Origin: an uncultured Oscillospiraceae bacterium
Lineage (GTDB): Bacteria > Bacillota > Clostridia > Oscillospirales > Oscillospiraceae
DNA length: 10,428 nucleotides
NCBI GenBank assembly: GCA_934572445.1
Contig: CAKTLD010000068.1
Location: 1-10,428, forward strand
Direction of reading: 5' to 3'
Both the position numbers and the translations under genes were made by a program. The notes under the pieces are model-generated. The model was not told the origin of the DNA and ran no database searches. It saw only the letters and a list, made by a program, of their open reading frames with translations. This document shows positions 1 through 6,785 of this stretch, in pieces. Positions within the stretch are counted from its first letter, which is position 1. Each line of letters starts with the position of its first letter.

Positions 1-42
1 GCTCCAGAGGTAAAACTAAATTTGAAGGAGAAACTACAAGCA

Positions 43-780
43 ATGGCAAACGTCGTATCCATGAAAGCCCTGCTCGAGGCAGGCGTCCACTTCGGTCATC
101 AGACCCGCCGCTGGAACCCCAAAATGGCTCCCTACATTTACACGGAGCGCAACGGCATCTATATCATCGACCTGCAGAAGACCGTCAAGAAGCTCGAAGA
201 GGCTTACAACTTCGTGCGCAGCGTCTCCGAGAATGGCCAGAACATCCTGTTCGTCGGCACCAAGAAGCAGGCGCAGGAAGCCATCCGTGAGGAAGCGACC
301 CGCTGCGGCGGCTACTATGTCAACGCCCGCTGGCTCGGCGGCATGATGACCAACTTCAAGACCATGCGCACCCGCGTGGACCGTCTCAACCAGCTCAAGA
401 CCATGCAGGCGGACGGCACGTTCGATATGCTGCCCAAGAAGGAAGTTATGAAGCACCTCGGCGAGATCGAGAAGCTTGAGAAGTACCTCGGCGGCGTCAA
501 GGAAATGAAGAAGCTCCCCGGCGCGCTGTTCATCGTTGATACCCGCAAGGAGCGCAACGCCATCGCTGAGGCGCACAAGCTCGGTATCCCCGTTGTCGCC
601 ATCGCCGATACCAACTGCGATCCCGACGAGATCGATTATCCCATCCCCGGCAACGACGACGCGATCCGCGCCATCAAGCTCATCTCCTCCGTGATGGCCA
701 ACGCCATGATCGAGGGCAAGCAGGGCGAAGTGACCGAGGAAGCCGCCGCTGAGAAGGCCGAGGGCGAAGCCGAAGCGTAA
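43..780 (+). CDS. rpsB: 30S ribosomal protein S2
   Basis: Ribosomal protein S2 (245 aa) binds the small subunit near the head-body junction and contacts S1-type proteins and 16S rRNA during initiation. The N-terminus [28 protein letters not shown] is the S2 signature, followed by the [16 protein letters not shown] block. [19 protein letters not shown] and the later [31 protein letters not shown] are all conserved S2 segments. The tail (about residues 229-245) is Ala/Glu-rich and low complexity, which is usual in clostridial S2. I chose ATG 43 because AAGGAG at 25-30 precedes it. A TTG at 22 in the same frame would put that ribosome site inside the gene. The 12-base spacing is slightly long. 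tsf follows 103 bases later, the standard S2/EF-Ts operon. No promoter is visible in the 42 bases before it; it probably lies outside the window. Confidence 0.98.
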   Translation: MANVVSMKALLEAGVHFGHQTRRWNPKMAPYIYTERNGIYIIDLQKTVKKLEEAYNFVRSVSENGQNILFVGTKKQAQEAIREEATRCGGYYVNARWLGGMMTNFKTMRTRVDRLNQLKTMQADGTFDMLPKKEVMKHLGEIEKLEKYLGGVKEMKKLPGALFIVDTRKERNAIAEAHKLGIPVVAIADTNCDPDEIDYPIPGNDDAIRAIKLISSVMANAMIEGKQGEVTEEAAAEKAEGEAEA

Positions 781-811
781 GCTCAGGCACCGGATCAATT
801 AAGAACACCTT

Positions 812-838
812 ACGGGGCGAGGCAAAGCCTCGCCCCGT
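812..838 (+). terminator. Intercistronic GC-rich hairpin between rpsB and tsf (attenuator or weak terminator)
   Basis: A perfect 12-bp stem is formed by ACGGGGCGAGGC (812-823) and GCCTCGCCCCGT (827-838) with an AAA loop. It is followed by CTCATTTACTCTTC, which is only moderately U-rich, so termination would be partial. It probably lowers tsf expression relative to rpsB or protects the 3' end of the rpsB message. Function is inferred; the stem is seen directly. Confidence 0.6.
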
Positions 839-883
839 CTCATTTACTCTTCACATTACACTTACTTTCAGGAGGATATCATA

Positions 884-1801
884 ATGGCTATCACTGCTGC
901 TGTTGTCAACGAGCTGCGCCAGGCCACCGGCTGCGGCCTGATGGACTGCAAGAAGGCCCTCATCGAGTGCGAGGGCGACATGGAAAAGGCGATCATGTAC
1001 CTGCGCGAGAAGGGCCTTGCCTCTCAGGCGAAGAAGGCCAGCCGCGTTGCCGCCGAGGGTATGGCTTACGCCGCCGTCATCGACGGTGTCGGCGTTGTGG
1101 TCGAGGTCAACTGCGAGACCGACTTCGTCGCCAACGGTGAGCCGTTCACCAACTTCGTCAAGGGCGTTGCCGAAGTTATCGCCAAGCAGAACCCTGCCGA
1201 TGTTGACGCGCTGATGGAGTGCGCCTGGATCACCGGCAAGGGCACCGTCAAGGATGCCAAGGATGAGCTCTTCCTCGCCATCCGCGAGAACATGAGCATC
1301 CGCCGCTTCGCCCGCATCGCGGACGGCTTCTCCGTTCCTTATGTCCACATGAAGGGCAAGATCGGCGTCATCGTCAACCTGACTGTTGAGGGCTGCGACG
1401 CCACCGAGATCGGCAAGGACATCGCCATGCAGATCGCTGCGCTCAATCCCCGCTTCTGGGACAAGAGCCAGGTCACGCAGGACGTTCTGGACGAGGAGAA
1501 GGAAGTCATGCTCGGCCAGATGGCCAACGACCCGAAGATGGCGGGCAAGCCTGACCAGGTCAAGGAAAAGATCGTCATGGGCAAGCTCAACAAGTTCTAT
1601 GCCGAGAACTGCCTGCTCCAGCAGGCCTTCGTCAAGGACGGCGACGTCTCTGTCGAGCAGTATATGAACAACGCTGCCAAGGCGCTGGGCGGCAAGGTCA
1701 GCTTCAATACCGCCGTTCGCTTTGAAAAGGGCGAGGGCATTGAGAAGAAGCAGGAGAACTTCGCGGCCGAGATTGCTTCCATGGTCAACGGCACCAAGTA
1801 A
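884..1801 (+). CDS. tsf: Translation elongation factor Ts
   Basis: EF-Ts (305 aa) is the guanine nucleotide exchange factor that releases GDP from EF-Tu in the cytoplasm. The N-terminal UBA-like domain is clear: MAITAAVVNELRQATGCGLMDCKKAL, with the GLMDCKKAL motif around residues 18-26. The linker and the conserved CETDFV motif (residues 78-82), which contacts EF-Tu, follow. The core dimerisation domain contains GKIGVIVNL and a region around ALNPRFWDK that corresponds to the usual A-x-NP segment. Length is a little above that of E. coli EF-Ts (283 aa). The start at ATG 884 is supported by AGGAGG at 870-875 with 8-base spacing. The gene lies downstream of rpsB and is closed by a strong terminator at 1821-1850. 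Confidence 0.98.
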   Translation: MAITAAVVNELRQATGCGLMDCKKALIECEGDMEKAIMYLREKGLASQAKKASRVAAEGMAYAAVIDGVGVVVEVNCETDFVANGEPFTNFVKGVAEVIAKQNPADVDALMECAWITGKGTVKDAKDELFLAIRENMSIRRFARIADGFSVPYVHMKGKIGVIVNLTVEGCDATEIGKDIAMQIAALNPRFWDKSQVTQDVLDEEKEVMLGQMANDPKMAGKPDQVKEKIVMGKLNKFYAENCLLQQAFVKDGDVSVEQYMNNAAKALGGKVSFNTAVRFEKGEGIEKKQENFAAEIASMVNGTK

Positions 1802-1820
1802 AAAACGATTTTCTTAAAGA

Positions 1821-1850
1821 ACGGAGACCTTTCGGGGTCTCCGTTTTTTT
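1821..1850 (+). terminator. Intrinsic terminator of the rpsB-tsf operon
   Basis: ACGGAGACC (1821-1829) pairs with GGTCTCCGT (1836-1844) around the loop TTTCGG and runs straight into a T7 tract (1844-1850). This is a canonical Rho-independent terminator 20 bases after the tsf stop codon. It separates the ribosomal operon from the OLE promoter. Confidence 0.93.
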
Positions 1851-1911
1851 GCTTGCGGCGGGGAAATAAAAAAATTTACAAATTCAAAGCGTGTATACAA
1901 GCCTGAATATC

Positions 1912-1940
1912 TTGCATATTCATTTCCGGTGGTGTATAAT
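1912..1940 (+). promoter_or_regulatory. Sigma-A-type promoter for the OLE RNA/oapA-dxs operon
   Basis: TTGCAT (1912-1917) and TATAAT (1935-1940) are separated by exactly 17 bases, in an AT-rich stretch (about 1862-1945) that contrasts with the GC-rich surroundings. The predicted transcription start, about 7 bases after the -10 box, is near 1947-1948. That coincides with the 5' end of the RNA's terminal pairing. The -35 differs from TTGACA at two positions. Confidence 0.82.
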
Positions 1941-1947
1941 ATCCATC

Positions 1948-2596
1948 GCTAAGCAGCGGTGCAGTATCCTAGTCGGATCTGCCGTTTCCTAAGAAGGGCC
2001 TAAAAATCCTTTAAAGGGCACAACTGTGAAGCCTTTGGTGCCTGCTTCTTACGCCCAGTTTGGGGTGGGTGCTGAAGGGAGGCAAAAGCGAAAGCTGCGC
2101 CTGCGGATCCCGGGCGTCCCCTAATGGCATAGGGGAGCCGACCCTGTTTCTGCGGAGACCTGTCGCTGTGCCGGGGCGGACTCCCATTTTGGGTATCGAC
2201 TTCGGTACGGAACAGGATATGAACCTGCATTGCGGTGCTACCCGGCTTTATGCCGCGAACGCTGTGTGCAGTGTAGCCTGCCTTGAGTGGGGAATTCGGA
2301 TAGGAGAACAACGCGCAGACCCTGGCCAAGGGCGAAGCACGATCGCTCCTTGAAATCTTTCCTGCAAAAGAGGATAAGAAACGGTGTGACTCCGGGGTGG
2401 AAATCACCTAGGCTGTCGTAAGGGCAGCGGGAGGGTTACAGTGCGGACTGAGTGGCAATCGGGTACCTCGTATGGAGACAACGGGGCGCCGCGTCTAAGG
2501 GGGAACCGCCTCTATCGGCAACGGGAGGTGCGCGGCGGGGAAAGCCAACCCGACCTATGCCGCAGGATTACCTCCTGTTGTTGCCGCTGCTTTAGC
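1948..2596 (+). ncRNA. ole: OLE RNA (ornate, large, extremophilic RNA)
   Basis: This stretch of about 650 bases has no credible gene. I call it OLE RNA from four things. It lies directly upstream of a recognisable oapA, its known protein partner. It sits in the known OLE synteny (oapA-dxs-tlyA-nadK-argR-recN). Its length is close to the roughly 600 nt of the family. It is dense in pairable elements. GCTAAGCAGCGG (1948-1959) pairs with CCGCTGCTTTAGC (2584-2596), giving 12 bp with one bulged U that closes the RNA. Internal stems include TCCCCTA/TAGGGGA (2117-2136, 7 bp) and CCTGTTTC (2143-2150) with GGAACAGG (2209-2216). In Halalkalibacterium (Bacillus) halodurans, OLE forms a membrane-bound ribonucleoprotein with OapA and is linked to cold, ethanol and magnesium stress. 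Ends are inferred from the promoter and closing helix. I could not run a covariance search. RNase P RNA, tmRNA and an intron were considered and do not fit. Confidence 0.9.
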
Positions 2597-2611
2597 ACAT
2601 TTTAGGAAATA

Positions 2612-3226
2612 ATGCTGGAGAAATTGACCTTGGAAAACGAAGAAAACGAAGAAAACGAAGAAGATCGAAAGCCTGTCAGAAAGACTGAGAGGGCCCAGAG
2701 CGAGCATAGCCATGCGCGCTGGGTCATCCGCGTGTTTCTGATCGCCGTGGCGCTCTCCGCCGCGATGAGCCTGTTCTCCGGCGCGGTGCTGGAGGATGCT
2801 GGTTATGTGAGCGCAACGCTGATCCTGACGCTGTTCATCGCGCTCGGCATTGTGTTCGATATTATCGGTGTTGCCGTGACGGCGGCAAATCCGCGGCCGT
2901 TCAACTCCATGGCCGCGCACCGCGTCAAGGGTGCGAAGGAAGCGCTCTACCTCATCCGCAATGCGGAAAAGGTTGCTTCCTTCTGCAACGACGTGGTGGG
3001 CGATATCTGCGGCATCGTCAGTGGCTCGACGGCAACGGTCATCGTCGTGCTGCTGCAGAAAAGCTTCGGCTGGCGCAGCATCGTGGTATCCACCGTGGTT
3101 ACGGCGCTGATCTCGGGCCTGACGATCGGCGGCAAGGCCATCGGTAAAAAGATCGCCATGAAAAAGAGCAAGGATGTCATCTACCTGGCGGCGAAGGTGC
3201 TGTCGGTGCTGCATCTGGGCAGATAA
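2612..3226 (+). CDS. oapA: OLE-associated membrane protein OapA
   Basis: A 204-aa integral membrane protein that I recognise as OapA, which binds OLE RNA and anchors it to the cytoplasmic membrane. Residues 1-36 are charged and soluble, first acidic (ENE repeats) and then basic. Hydrophobic spans lie at about 38-58, 67-90, 133-149 and 155-175. Between spans 2 and 3 is the conserved family block GVAVTAANPRPFNSMAAHRV, KGAKEA, IRNAEKVASFCNDVVGDICGIVSG (residues 86-138). The C-terminus is basic (GKKIAMKKSKD), which suits RNA or phospholipid contact. The family has been related to the DUF21/CNNM domain of magnesium transport proteins. ATG 2612 follows AGGA at 2604-2607, only eight bases after the 3' strand of the OLE closing helix. 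dxs begins 15 bases after the stop. The acidic repeat at the N-terminus is unusual and may be specific to this lineage. Confidence 0.92.
   Translation: MLEKLTLENEENEENEEDRKPVRKTERAQSEHSHARWVIRVFLIAVALSAAMSLFSGAVLEDAGYVSATLILTLFIALGIVFDIIGVAVTAANPRPFNSMAAHRVKGAKEALYLIRNAEKVASFCNDVVGDICGIVSGSTATVIVVLLQKSFGWRSIVVSTVVTALISGLTIGGKAIGKKIAMKKSKDVIYLAAKVLSVLHLGR
2633..2659 (+). repeat. Three tandem copies of a 9-bp coding repeat in oapA
   Basis: GAAAACGAA occurs three times in a row without mismatch and encodes (Glu-Asn-Glu)3 at OapA residues 8-16. The 9-base unit keeps the frame, so slippage would change tail length without breaking the gene. Confidence 0.9.
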
Positions 3227-3241
3227 AAGAAGGATAGACCA

Positions 3242-5089
3242 TTGATTCTCGAAACCATTCACGATCCAAATGATATCAAAGCGCTCAACGACGCACAAAC
3301 GCAGCTTCTTTGCACAGAGCTGCGTGAATTTTTGTTGAAGAGTGTTTCCAAGACTGGAGGACATCTTGCCTCCAACCTCGGCGCGGTCGAGCTGACTGTC
3401 GCCATCCACCGCGTGTTCGATACCTCACGCGACCGGCTGGTGTTCGATGTGGGGCACCAGTGCTATACGCACAAGATCCTGACCGGACGGCGCGAGCAGT
3501 TCGGAACGCTGCGTCAGTATGGCGGGATCTCTGGCTTTCCCAAGCCGCGCGAGAGTGTGCATGATGCGTTTATCGCAGGCCACGCCTCCAACTCTGTCTC
3601 CGTGGCGCTCGGCATGGCCCGTGCGCGCACGCTGCTGCACGAGGATTATTCCGTCCTTGCACTGATCGGCGATGGCGCGCTTTCCGGCGGCCTCGCCTAC
3701 GAGGGGCTGAATAATGCGGGCGCGAGCGGCGAGCCGCTGATCGTCATTCTGAACGACAACGGCATGTCTATCAGCAGCAATGTCGGCGCGATGAGCCGGC
3801 ATCTTGGCCTTCTGCGCACAAAGCCCGCGTATTACGAATTCAAGAAGACCTACCGTGATGTGCTTGAGCGCAGCGCGATGGGCCGCGCGGTGTACGATTT
3901 CAACCATCACCTCAAAACCAGCATCAAGAAAGCACTGCTGCCGAACTCCACAATGTTCGAGGATATGGGCTTCACCTACCTCGGTCCCGTGGATGGGCAT
4001 GACGTGGAAAAGCTGACGAACACACTGCGCTGGGCGAAGGAACTCCGTGCTCCAGTCGTCGTGCATGTGCATACAAAAAAGGGCAGGGGCTACGGTCCCG
4101 CCGAACGTGAGCCGGAGCGCTACCACGGTGTAGGACCATTCGATCCGGGGCTCGGCGTGCCGCGCGAACAGAAACAGGATTTTTCTGCGGTCTTCGGCAA
4201 TGAGCTTTGTGCCCTTGCGCAGGAGGATGCGCACATCTGCGCCATCACCGCCGCCATGTGCGACGGGACAGGCCTGCATGATTTTTCCGAACGGTACTCC
4301 GACCGCTTTTTTGATGTCGGTATCGCCGAGGGGCATGCCATAGCGATGGCCGCGGGCATGGCCAAGCAGGGGCTCACACCGGTCGTGGCGATCTATTCGA
4401 GCTTTCTCCAGCGCGGCTATGACCAGCTTATCCACGATACGGCGCTGTCCGATCTGCATGTTGTTTTCGCAGTCGACCGTGCGGGCATGGTCGGCGCTGA
4501 CGGGGAAACGCACCACGGCATTTTCGATGCGACCTTCCTCTCCGATATCCCGAATATGACGGTGCTTTGCCCGTCAAACTTCGCGGAGCTGCGCGCGATG
4601 CTGCGTCGCGCGATCTATGAAATCAAGGGTCCCGTCGCCATCCGCTACCCACGCGGCGGCGAGGGGGGGTACAAGGCCGACAGCGGAAAGGCAAACATCG
4701 TCTCGCTGCGCGAGGGGGCGGATATCACCCTCTGTGCTTACGGCACAATGATCAACAATGTGCTTGCGGCGGCGGATCTGCTGGCACAGGATGGCATCGC
4801 CGCGCGGGTGATAAAGATCAACGCCATCTCGCCGCTCTATGACAGTGACATGCGCGACGTTGTCGGCAAGACGCGCGCGCTGCTCGTGGCAGAGGAGTGT
4901 GCCAGCGTAGGCTGCATGGGCCAGCGCATGGCTGCGATCCTGGCGTGGAACAAGATCTCGCCCGAACGGCTGGAGCTGTGCAACCTCGGCAAGACCTTTC
5001 CCGCGCAGGGATCGGTGGAGGCGCTTTACCGGGAGTTTGGGCTGGATGCCGCATCGCTTGCAGAAAAAGCCAGGGAGGTGCTGCGATGA
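3242..5089 (+). CDS. dxs: 1-deoxy-D-xylulose-5-phosphate synthase
   Basis: Dxs (615 aa) condenses pyruvate and glyceraldehyde 3-phosphate, with thiamine diphosphate and Mg2+, into DXP. This is the first step of the MEP isoprenoid pathway and also supplies thiamine and pyridoxal synthesis. Conserved parts in order: GGHLASNLGAVELT with the active-site His41; FDVGHQCYTHKILTGR (68-83); the ThDP motif starting at GDG 143-145 and ending at NDN 171-173; TKKGRGY (278-284); FDVGIAEGHA with the catalytic Glu363; DRAG and GADGETHHG (412-426); and a transketolase C-terminal domain with RYPRGG. Length matches the family (about 620 aa). The start is a TTG at 3242, preceded by AAGAAGGA (3227-3234) with 7-base spacing; no ATG fits better. 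The last codons overlap the tlyA start (ATGA). IAEGHA replaces the IAEQHA seen in E. coli, a mild variant that keeps the catalytic Glu. Confidence 0.97.
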   Translation: MILETIHDPNDIKALNDAQTQLLCTELREFLLKSVSKTGGHLASNLGAVELTVAIHRVFDTSRDRLVFDVGHQCYTHKILTGRREQFGTLRQYGGISGFPKPRESVHDAFIAGHASNSVSVALGMARARTLLHEDYSVLALIGDGALSGGLAYEGLNNAGASGEPLIVILNDNGMSISSNVGAMSRHLGLLRTKPAYYEFKKTYRDVLERSAMGRAVYDFNHHLKTSIKKALLPNSTMFEDMGFTYLGPVDGHDVEKLTNTLRWAKELRAPVVVHVHTKKGRGYGPAEREPERYHGVGPFDPGLGVPREQKQDFSAVFGNELCALAQEDAHICAITAAMCDGTGLHDFSERYSDRFFDVGIAEGHAIAMAAGMAKQGLTPVVAIYSSFLQRGYDQLIHDTALSDLHVVFAVDRAGMVGADGETHHGIFDATFLSDIPNMTVLCPSNFAELRAMLRRAIYEIKGPVAIRYPRGGEGGYKADSGKANIVSLREGADITLCAYGTMINNVLAAADLLAQDGIAARVIKINAISPLYDSDMRDVVGKTRALLVAEECASVGCMGQRMAAILAWNKISPERLELCNLGKTFPAQGSVEALYREFGLDAASLAEKAREVLR

Positions 5090-5904
5090 GCAATAAAACA
5101 AGACTGGACACCCTGCTTGTAGAGCGCGGGCTGGAGCAGAGCCGCCAGCGCGCACAGGCCGTGATCATGAGCGGGCTTGTCTTTGTGAACGGGCAGCGCG
5201 TGGACAAGTCCGGCACCGCCGTTCCGAACGACGCGGAGATCGAAGTGCGCGGCAATACCCTGCGCTATGTCAGCCGCGGGGGACTGAAGCTCGAAAAGGC
5301 GATGACGTCCTTCGGCCTTCGGCTTGATGGCTGCATCTGTGCCGATATCGGTGCATCCACCGGAGGCTTTACCGACTGTATGCTGCAAAACGGTGCAAAG
5401 AAGGTCTACGCGGTGGATGTCGGCTACGGTCAGCTCGACTGGAAGCTGCGTTCGGACGAGCGCGTGGTCAGCATGGAGCGCACGAACGCGCGCTATCTTG
5501 ATCATGACCAGATCCCAGATGAACTGGACTTTGCCAGTATCGACGTGTCGTTCATCTCGCTTTCGCTGATTCTTCCGGCAGTCAGGCGCATCCTGAAGCA
5601 GGGCGGACATGTTGCATGTCTTGTCAAGCCACAGTTTGAGGCAGGACGCGAAAAGGTTGGCAAAAAGGGTGTCGTCCGCGATCCTGCCGTGCATCTTGAG
5701 GTGTTGGAGCACTTCCTTGTGCATGCAAAGCAATCTGGCTTTACAGTGCTTGATATTACATTTTCTCCGATCCGCGGACCGGAGGGGAACATTGAATATC
5801 TCGGCTACCTCGAAAGCGGAGATGGGCCCGAGCGGGAGTTTGATCTCAAGGCACTCGTCGAGCAGTCCCATCAGGCGCTCGACCATGGAAAGGAGGGGGC
5901 ATGA
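5086..5904 (+). CDS. tlyA: TlyA-family rRNA (cytidine-2'-O)-methyltransferase (YqxC-like)
   Basis: A 272-aa protein with an S4 RNA-binding domain (residues 1-60: RLDTLLVERGLEQSRQRAQ, then VFVNGQRVDKSG) fused to an FtsJ-type Rossmann methyltransferase. The S-adenosylmethionine site is DIGASTGGFTDCML (87-100), with VDVGYGQL (110-117) after it. Catalytic-type residues lie in DVSFISL (Asp153) and VKPQFE (Lys181). Mycobacterial TlyA methylates 16S and 23S rRNA and sets capreomycin sensitivity; the precise target here is unknown. I chose ATG 5086 because GGAGG at 5074-5078 sits 7 bases upstream and the ATG overlaps the dxs stop codon as ATGA. The longer open frame reaching back to 4897 lies inside dxs and is not supported. 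The stop overlaps the nadK start, so translation is probably coupled along the operon. Confidence 0.94.
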   Translation: MSNKTRLDTLLVERGLEQSRQRAQAVIMSGLVFVNGQRVDKSGTAVPNDAEIEVRGNTLRYVSRGGLKLEKAMTSFGLRLDGCICADIGASTGGFTDCMLQNGAKKVYAVDVGYGQLDWKLRSDERVVSMERTNARYLDHDQIPDELDFASIDVSFISLSLILPAVRRILKQGGHVACLVKPQFEAGREKVGKKGVVRDPAVHLEVLEHFLVHAKQSGFTVLDITFSPIRGPEGNIEYLGYLESGDGPEREFDLKALVEQSHQALDHGKEGA

Positions 5905-6785
5905 TGCTCAAAAAGGTGATCCTGTGCCCCAATCCTTACCGCGACGCGCAGCTGCGCATCGCCAAGGAGGCCAAGCGCGTGCTGGACGAGGCGGGGTGTC
6001 CGAACGTTGTGTGTCTGCCGTTCCGCAACCAGGAACGGCCCGAAGGCTACGGGCTGACGATCGAGCCGCTTCAGCAGGAACTGCGCGGCGCGGATATGAT
6101 CATTGCCTTCGGCGGAGACGGGACCATCCTGCATCTTTCCAAAACGGCGGCGCACAAGGATATCCCTGTGCTCGGCGTTAACCTCGGCAGTCTTGGTTTC
6201 ATGGCCGAGCTTGAGAGCCGCGACCTGACGCGTCTGCGTGACCTCTGCGATGGAAAGTATGATATCGAAAGCCGTATGATGCTCGATGTCAGCGTCCAGC
6301 GCGACGGCCGCACGATCTACTCAAATCTTGCTCTCAATGAGGCGCTCGTTGCGCGCGGCAACGTTTCGCGAGTCATTCGCCTGCGCATCGATACTGAGCA
6401 GGGCAAGCTTGTGGACATCGCGGGCGACGGCGTGATCGTGGCAAGCCCCACGGGATCGACGGCATATTCGCTCTCGGCGGGCGGTCCGGTTGTCGAGCCT
6501 ACGGCGCGCAACTTTATCGTTTCACCGATCTGCGCGCACAGTGTACACGCCAATTCCTATGTGCTCTCACCTGAACGTGTGATCTCCGTTCAGACGGAAA
6601 AAAACGGCTATAAGCCGGTGCTTTTGAGCGTGGACGGCGGGCGCGCGTTTTCCCTGCGCAGCGGCGACAGTGTGGAGGTCCGCCGCTCCAAATACGACAC
6701 AAAGCTCGTGCGGCTGAGCAAGCGGAGCTTTTGCGAGATATTACAAAAGAAAATGCTGATGGGAGGAAATACCGATGAAGAATGA
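5901..6785 (+). CDS. nadK: NAD kinase
   Basis: NAD kinase (294 aa from ATG 5901, 293 aa from ATG 5904) phosphorylates NAD+ to NADP+ with ATP or polyphosphate in the cytoplasm. The diagnostic motifs are all present: AFGGDGTILH (GGDGT at 71-75), LGVNLGSLGFMAE (91-103), the NE pair in LALNEALV (146-147), and GDGVIVASPTGSTAYSLSAGGP (175-196). Length matches E. coli NadK (292 aa). The ribosome site AGGAGG (5891-5896) lies 4 bases before ATG 5901 and 7 before ATG 5904. The second ATG is better spaced; the first overlaps the tlyA stop as ATGA. The 3' end overlaps argR by 11 bases. NadK is a constant member of this dxs-recN cluster in Clostridia and Bacilli. Confidence 0.96.
   Translation: MMLKKVILCPNPYRDAQLRIAKEAKRVLDEAGCPNVVCLPFRNQERPEGYGLTIEPLQQELRGADMIIAFGGDGTILHLSKTAAHKDIPVLGVNLGSLGFMAELESRDLTRLRDLCDGKYDIESRMMLDVSVQRDGRTIYSNLALNEALVARGNVSRVIRLRIDTEQGKLVDIAGDGVIVASPTGSTAYSLSAGGPVVEPTARNFIVSPICAHSVHANSYVLSPERVISVQTEKNGYKPVLLSVDGGRAFSLRSGDSVEVRRSKYDTKLVRLSKRSFCEILQKKMLMGGNTDEE

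Noticed and set aside
22..42. TTG at 22 as the start of rpsB
   Set aside because: The AAGGAG at 25-30 would fall inside the gene, and [19 protein letters not shown] is the typical S2 beginning.
34..798. A 254-codon - strand open frame opposite rpsB
   Set aside because: Exact shadow of a well-conserved ribosomal protein gene, with no start signal of its own.
2060..2353. A 97-codon + strand open frame inside the 1948-2596 region
   Set aside because: It has no ribosome site, an unconvincing composition, and lies within the structured RNA. It does not resemble a known protein.
2000..2407. A 135-codon - strand open frame across the OLE RNA
   Set aside because: Antisense to the RNA, low-complexity Ser/Arg/Pro-rich product, no promoter or ribosome site. 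Best explained by GC-rich sequence having few stop codons.
2563..2577. CAGGA/TCCTG hairpin as an OLE terminator
   Set aside because: The stem is only 5 bp and no U-tract follows.
1948..2596. RNase P RNA, tmRNA or a self-splicing intron as an explanation for the noncoding stretch
   Set aside because: The RNase P core sequences and a tmRNA tag frame with CCA-type tRNA end were not seen. There is no interrupted gene or intron-encoded protein. The oapA-dxs context points specifically to OLE.
3425..4516. A 363-codon - strand open frame
   Set aside because: It is antisense to dxs, whose motifs are complete. Long antisense frames are expected in GC-rich genes.
4897..5085. N-terminal extension of tlyA into dxs
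   Set aside because: The 63 extra residues do not look like the S4 family start, and a good ribosome site and ATGA overlap place the start at 5086.
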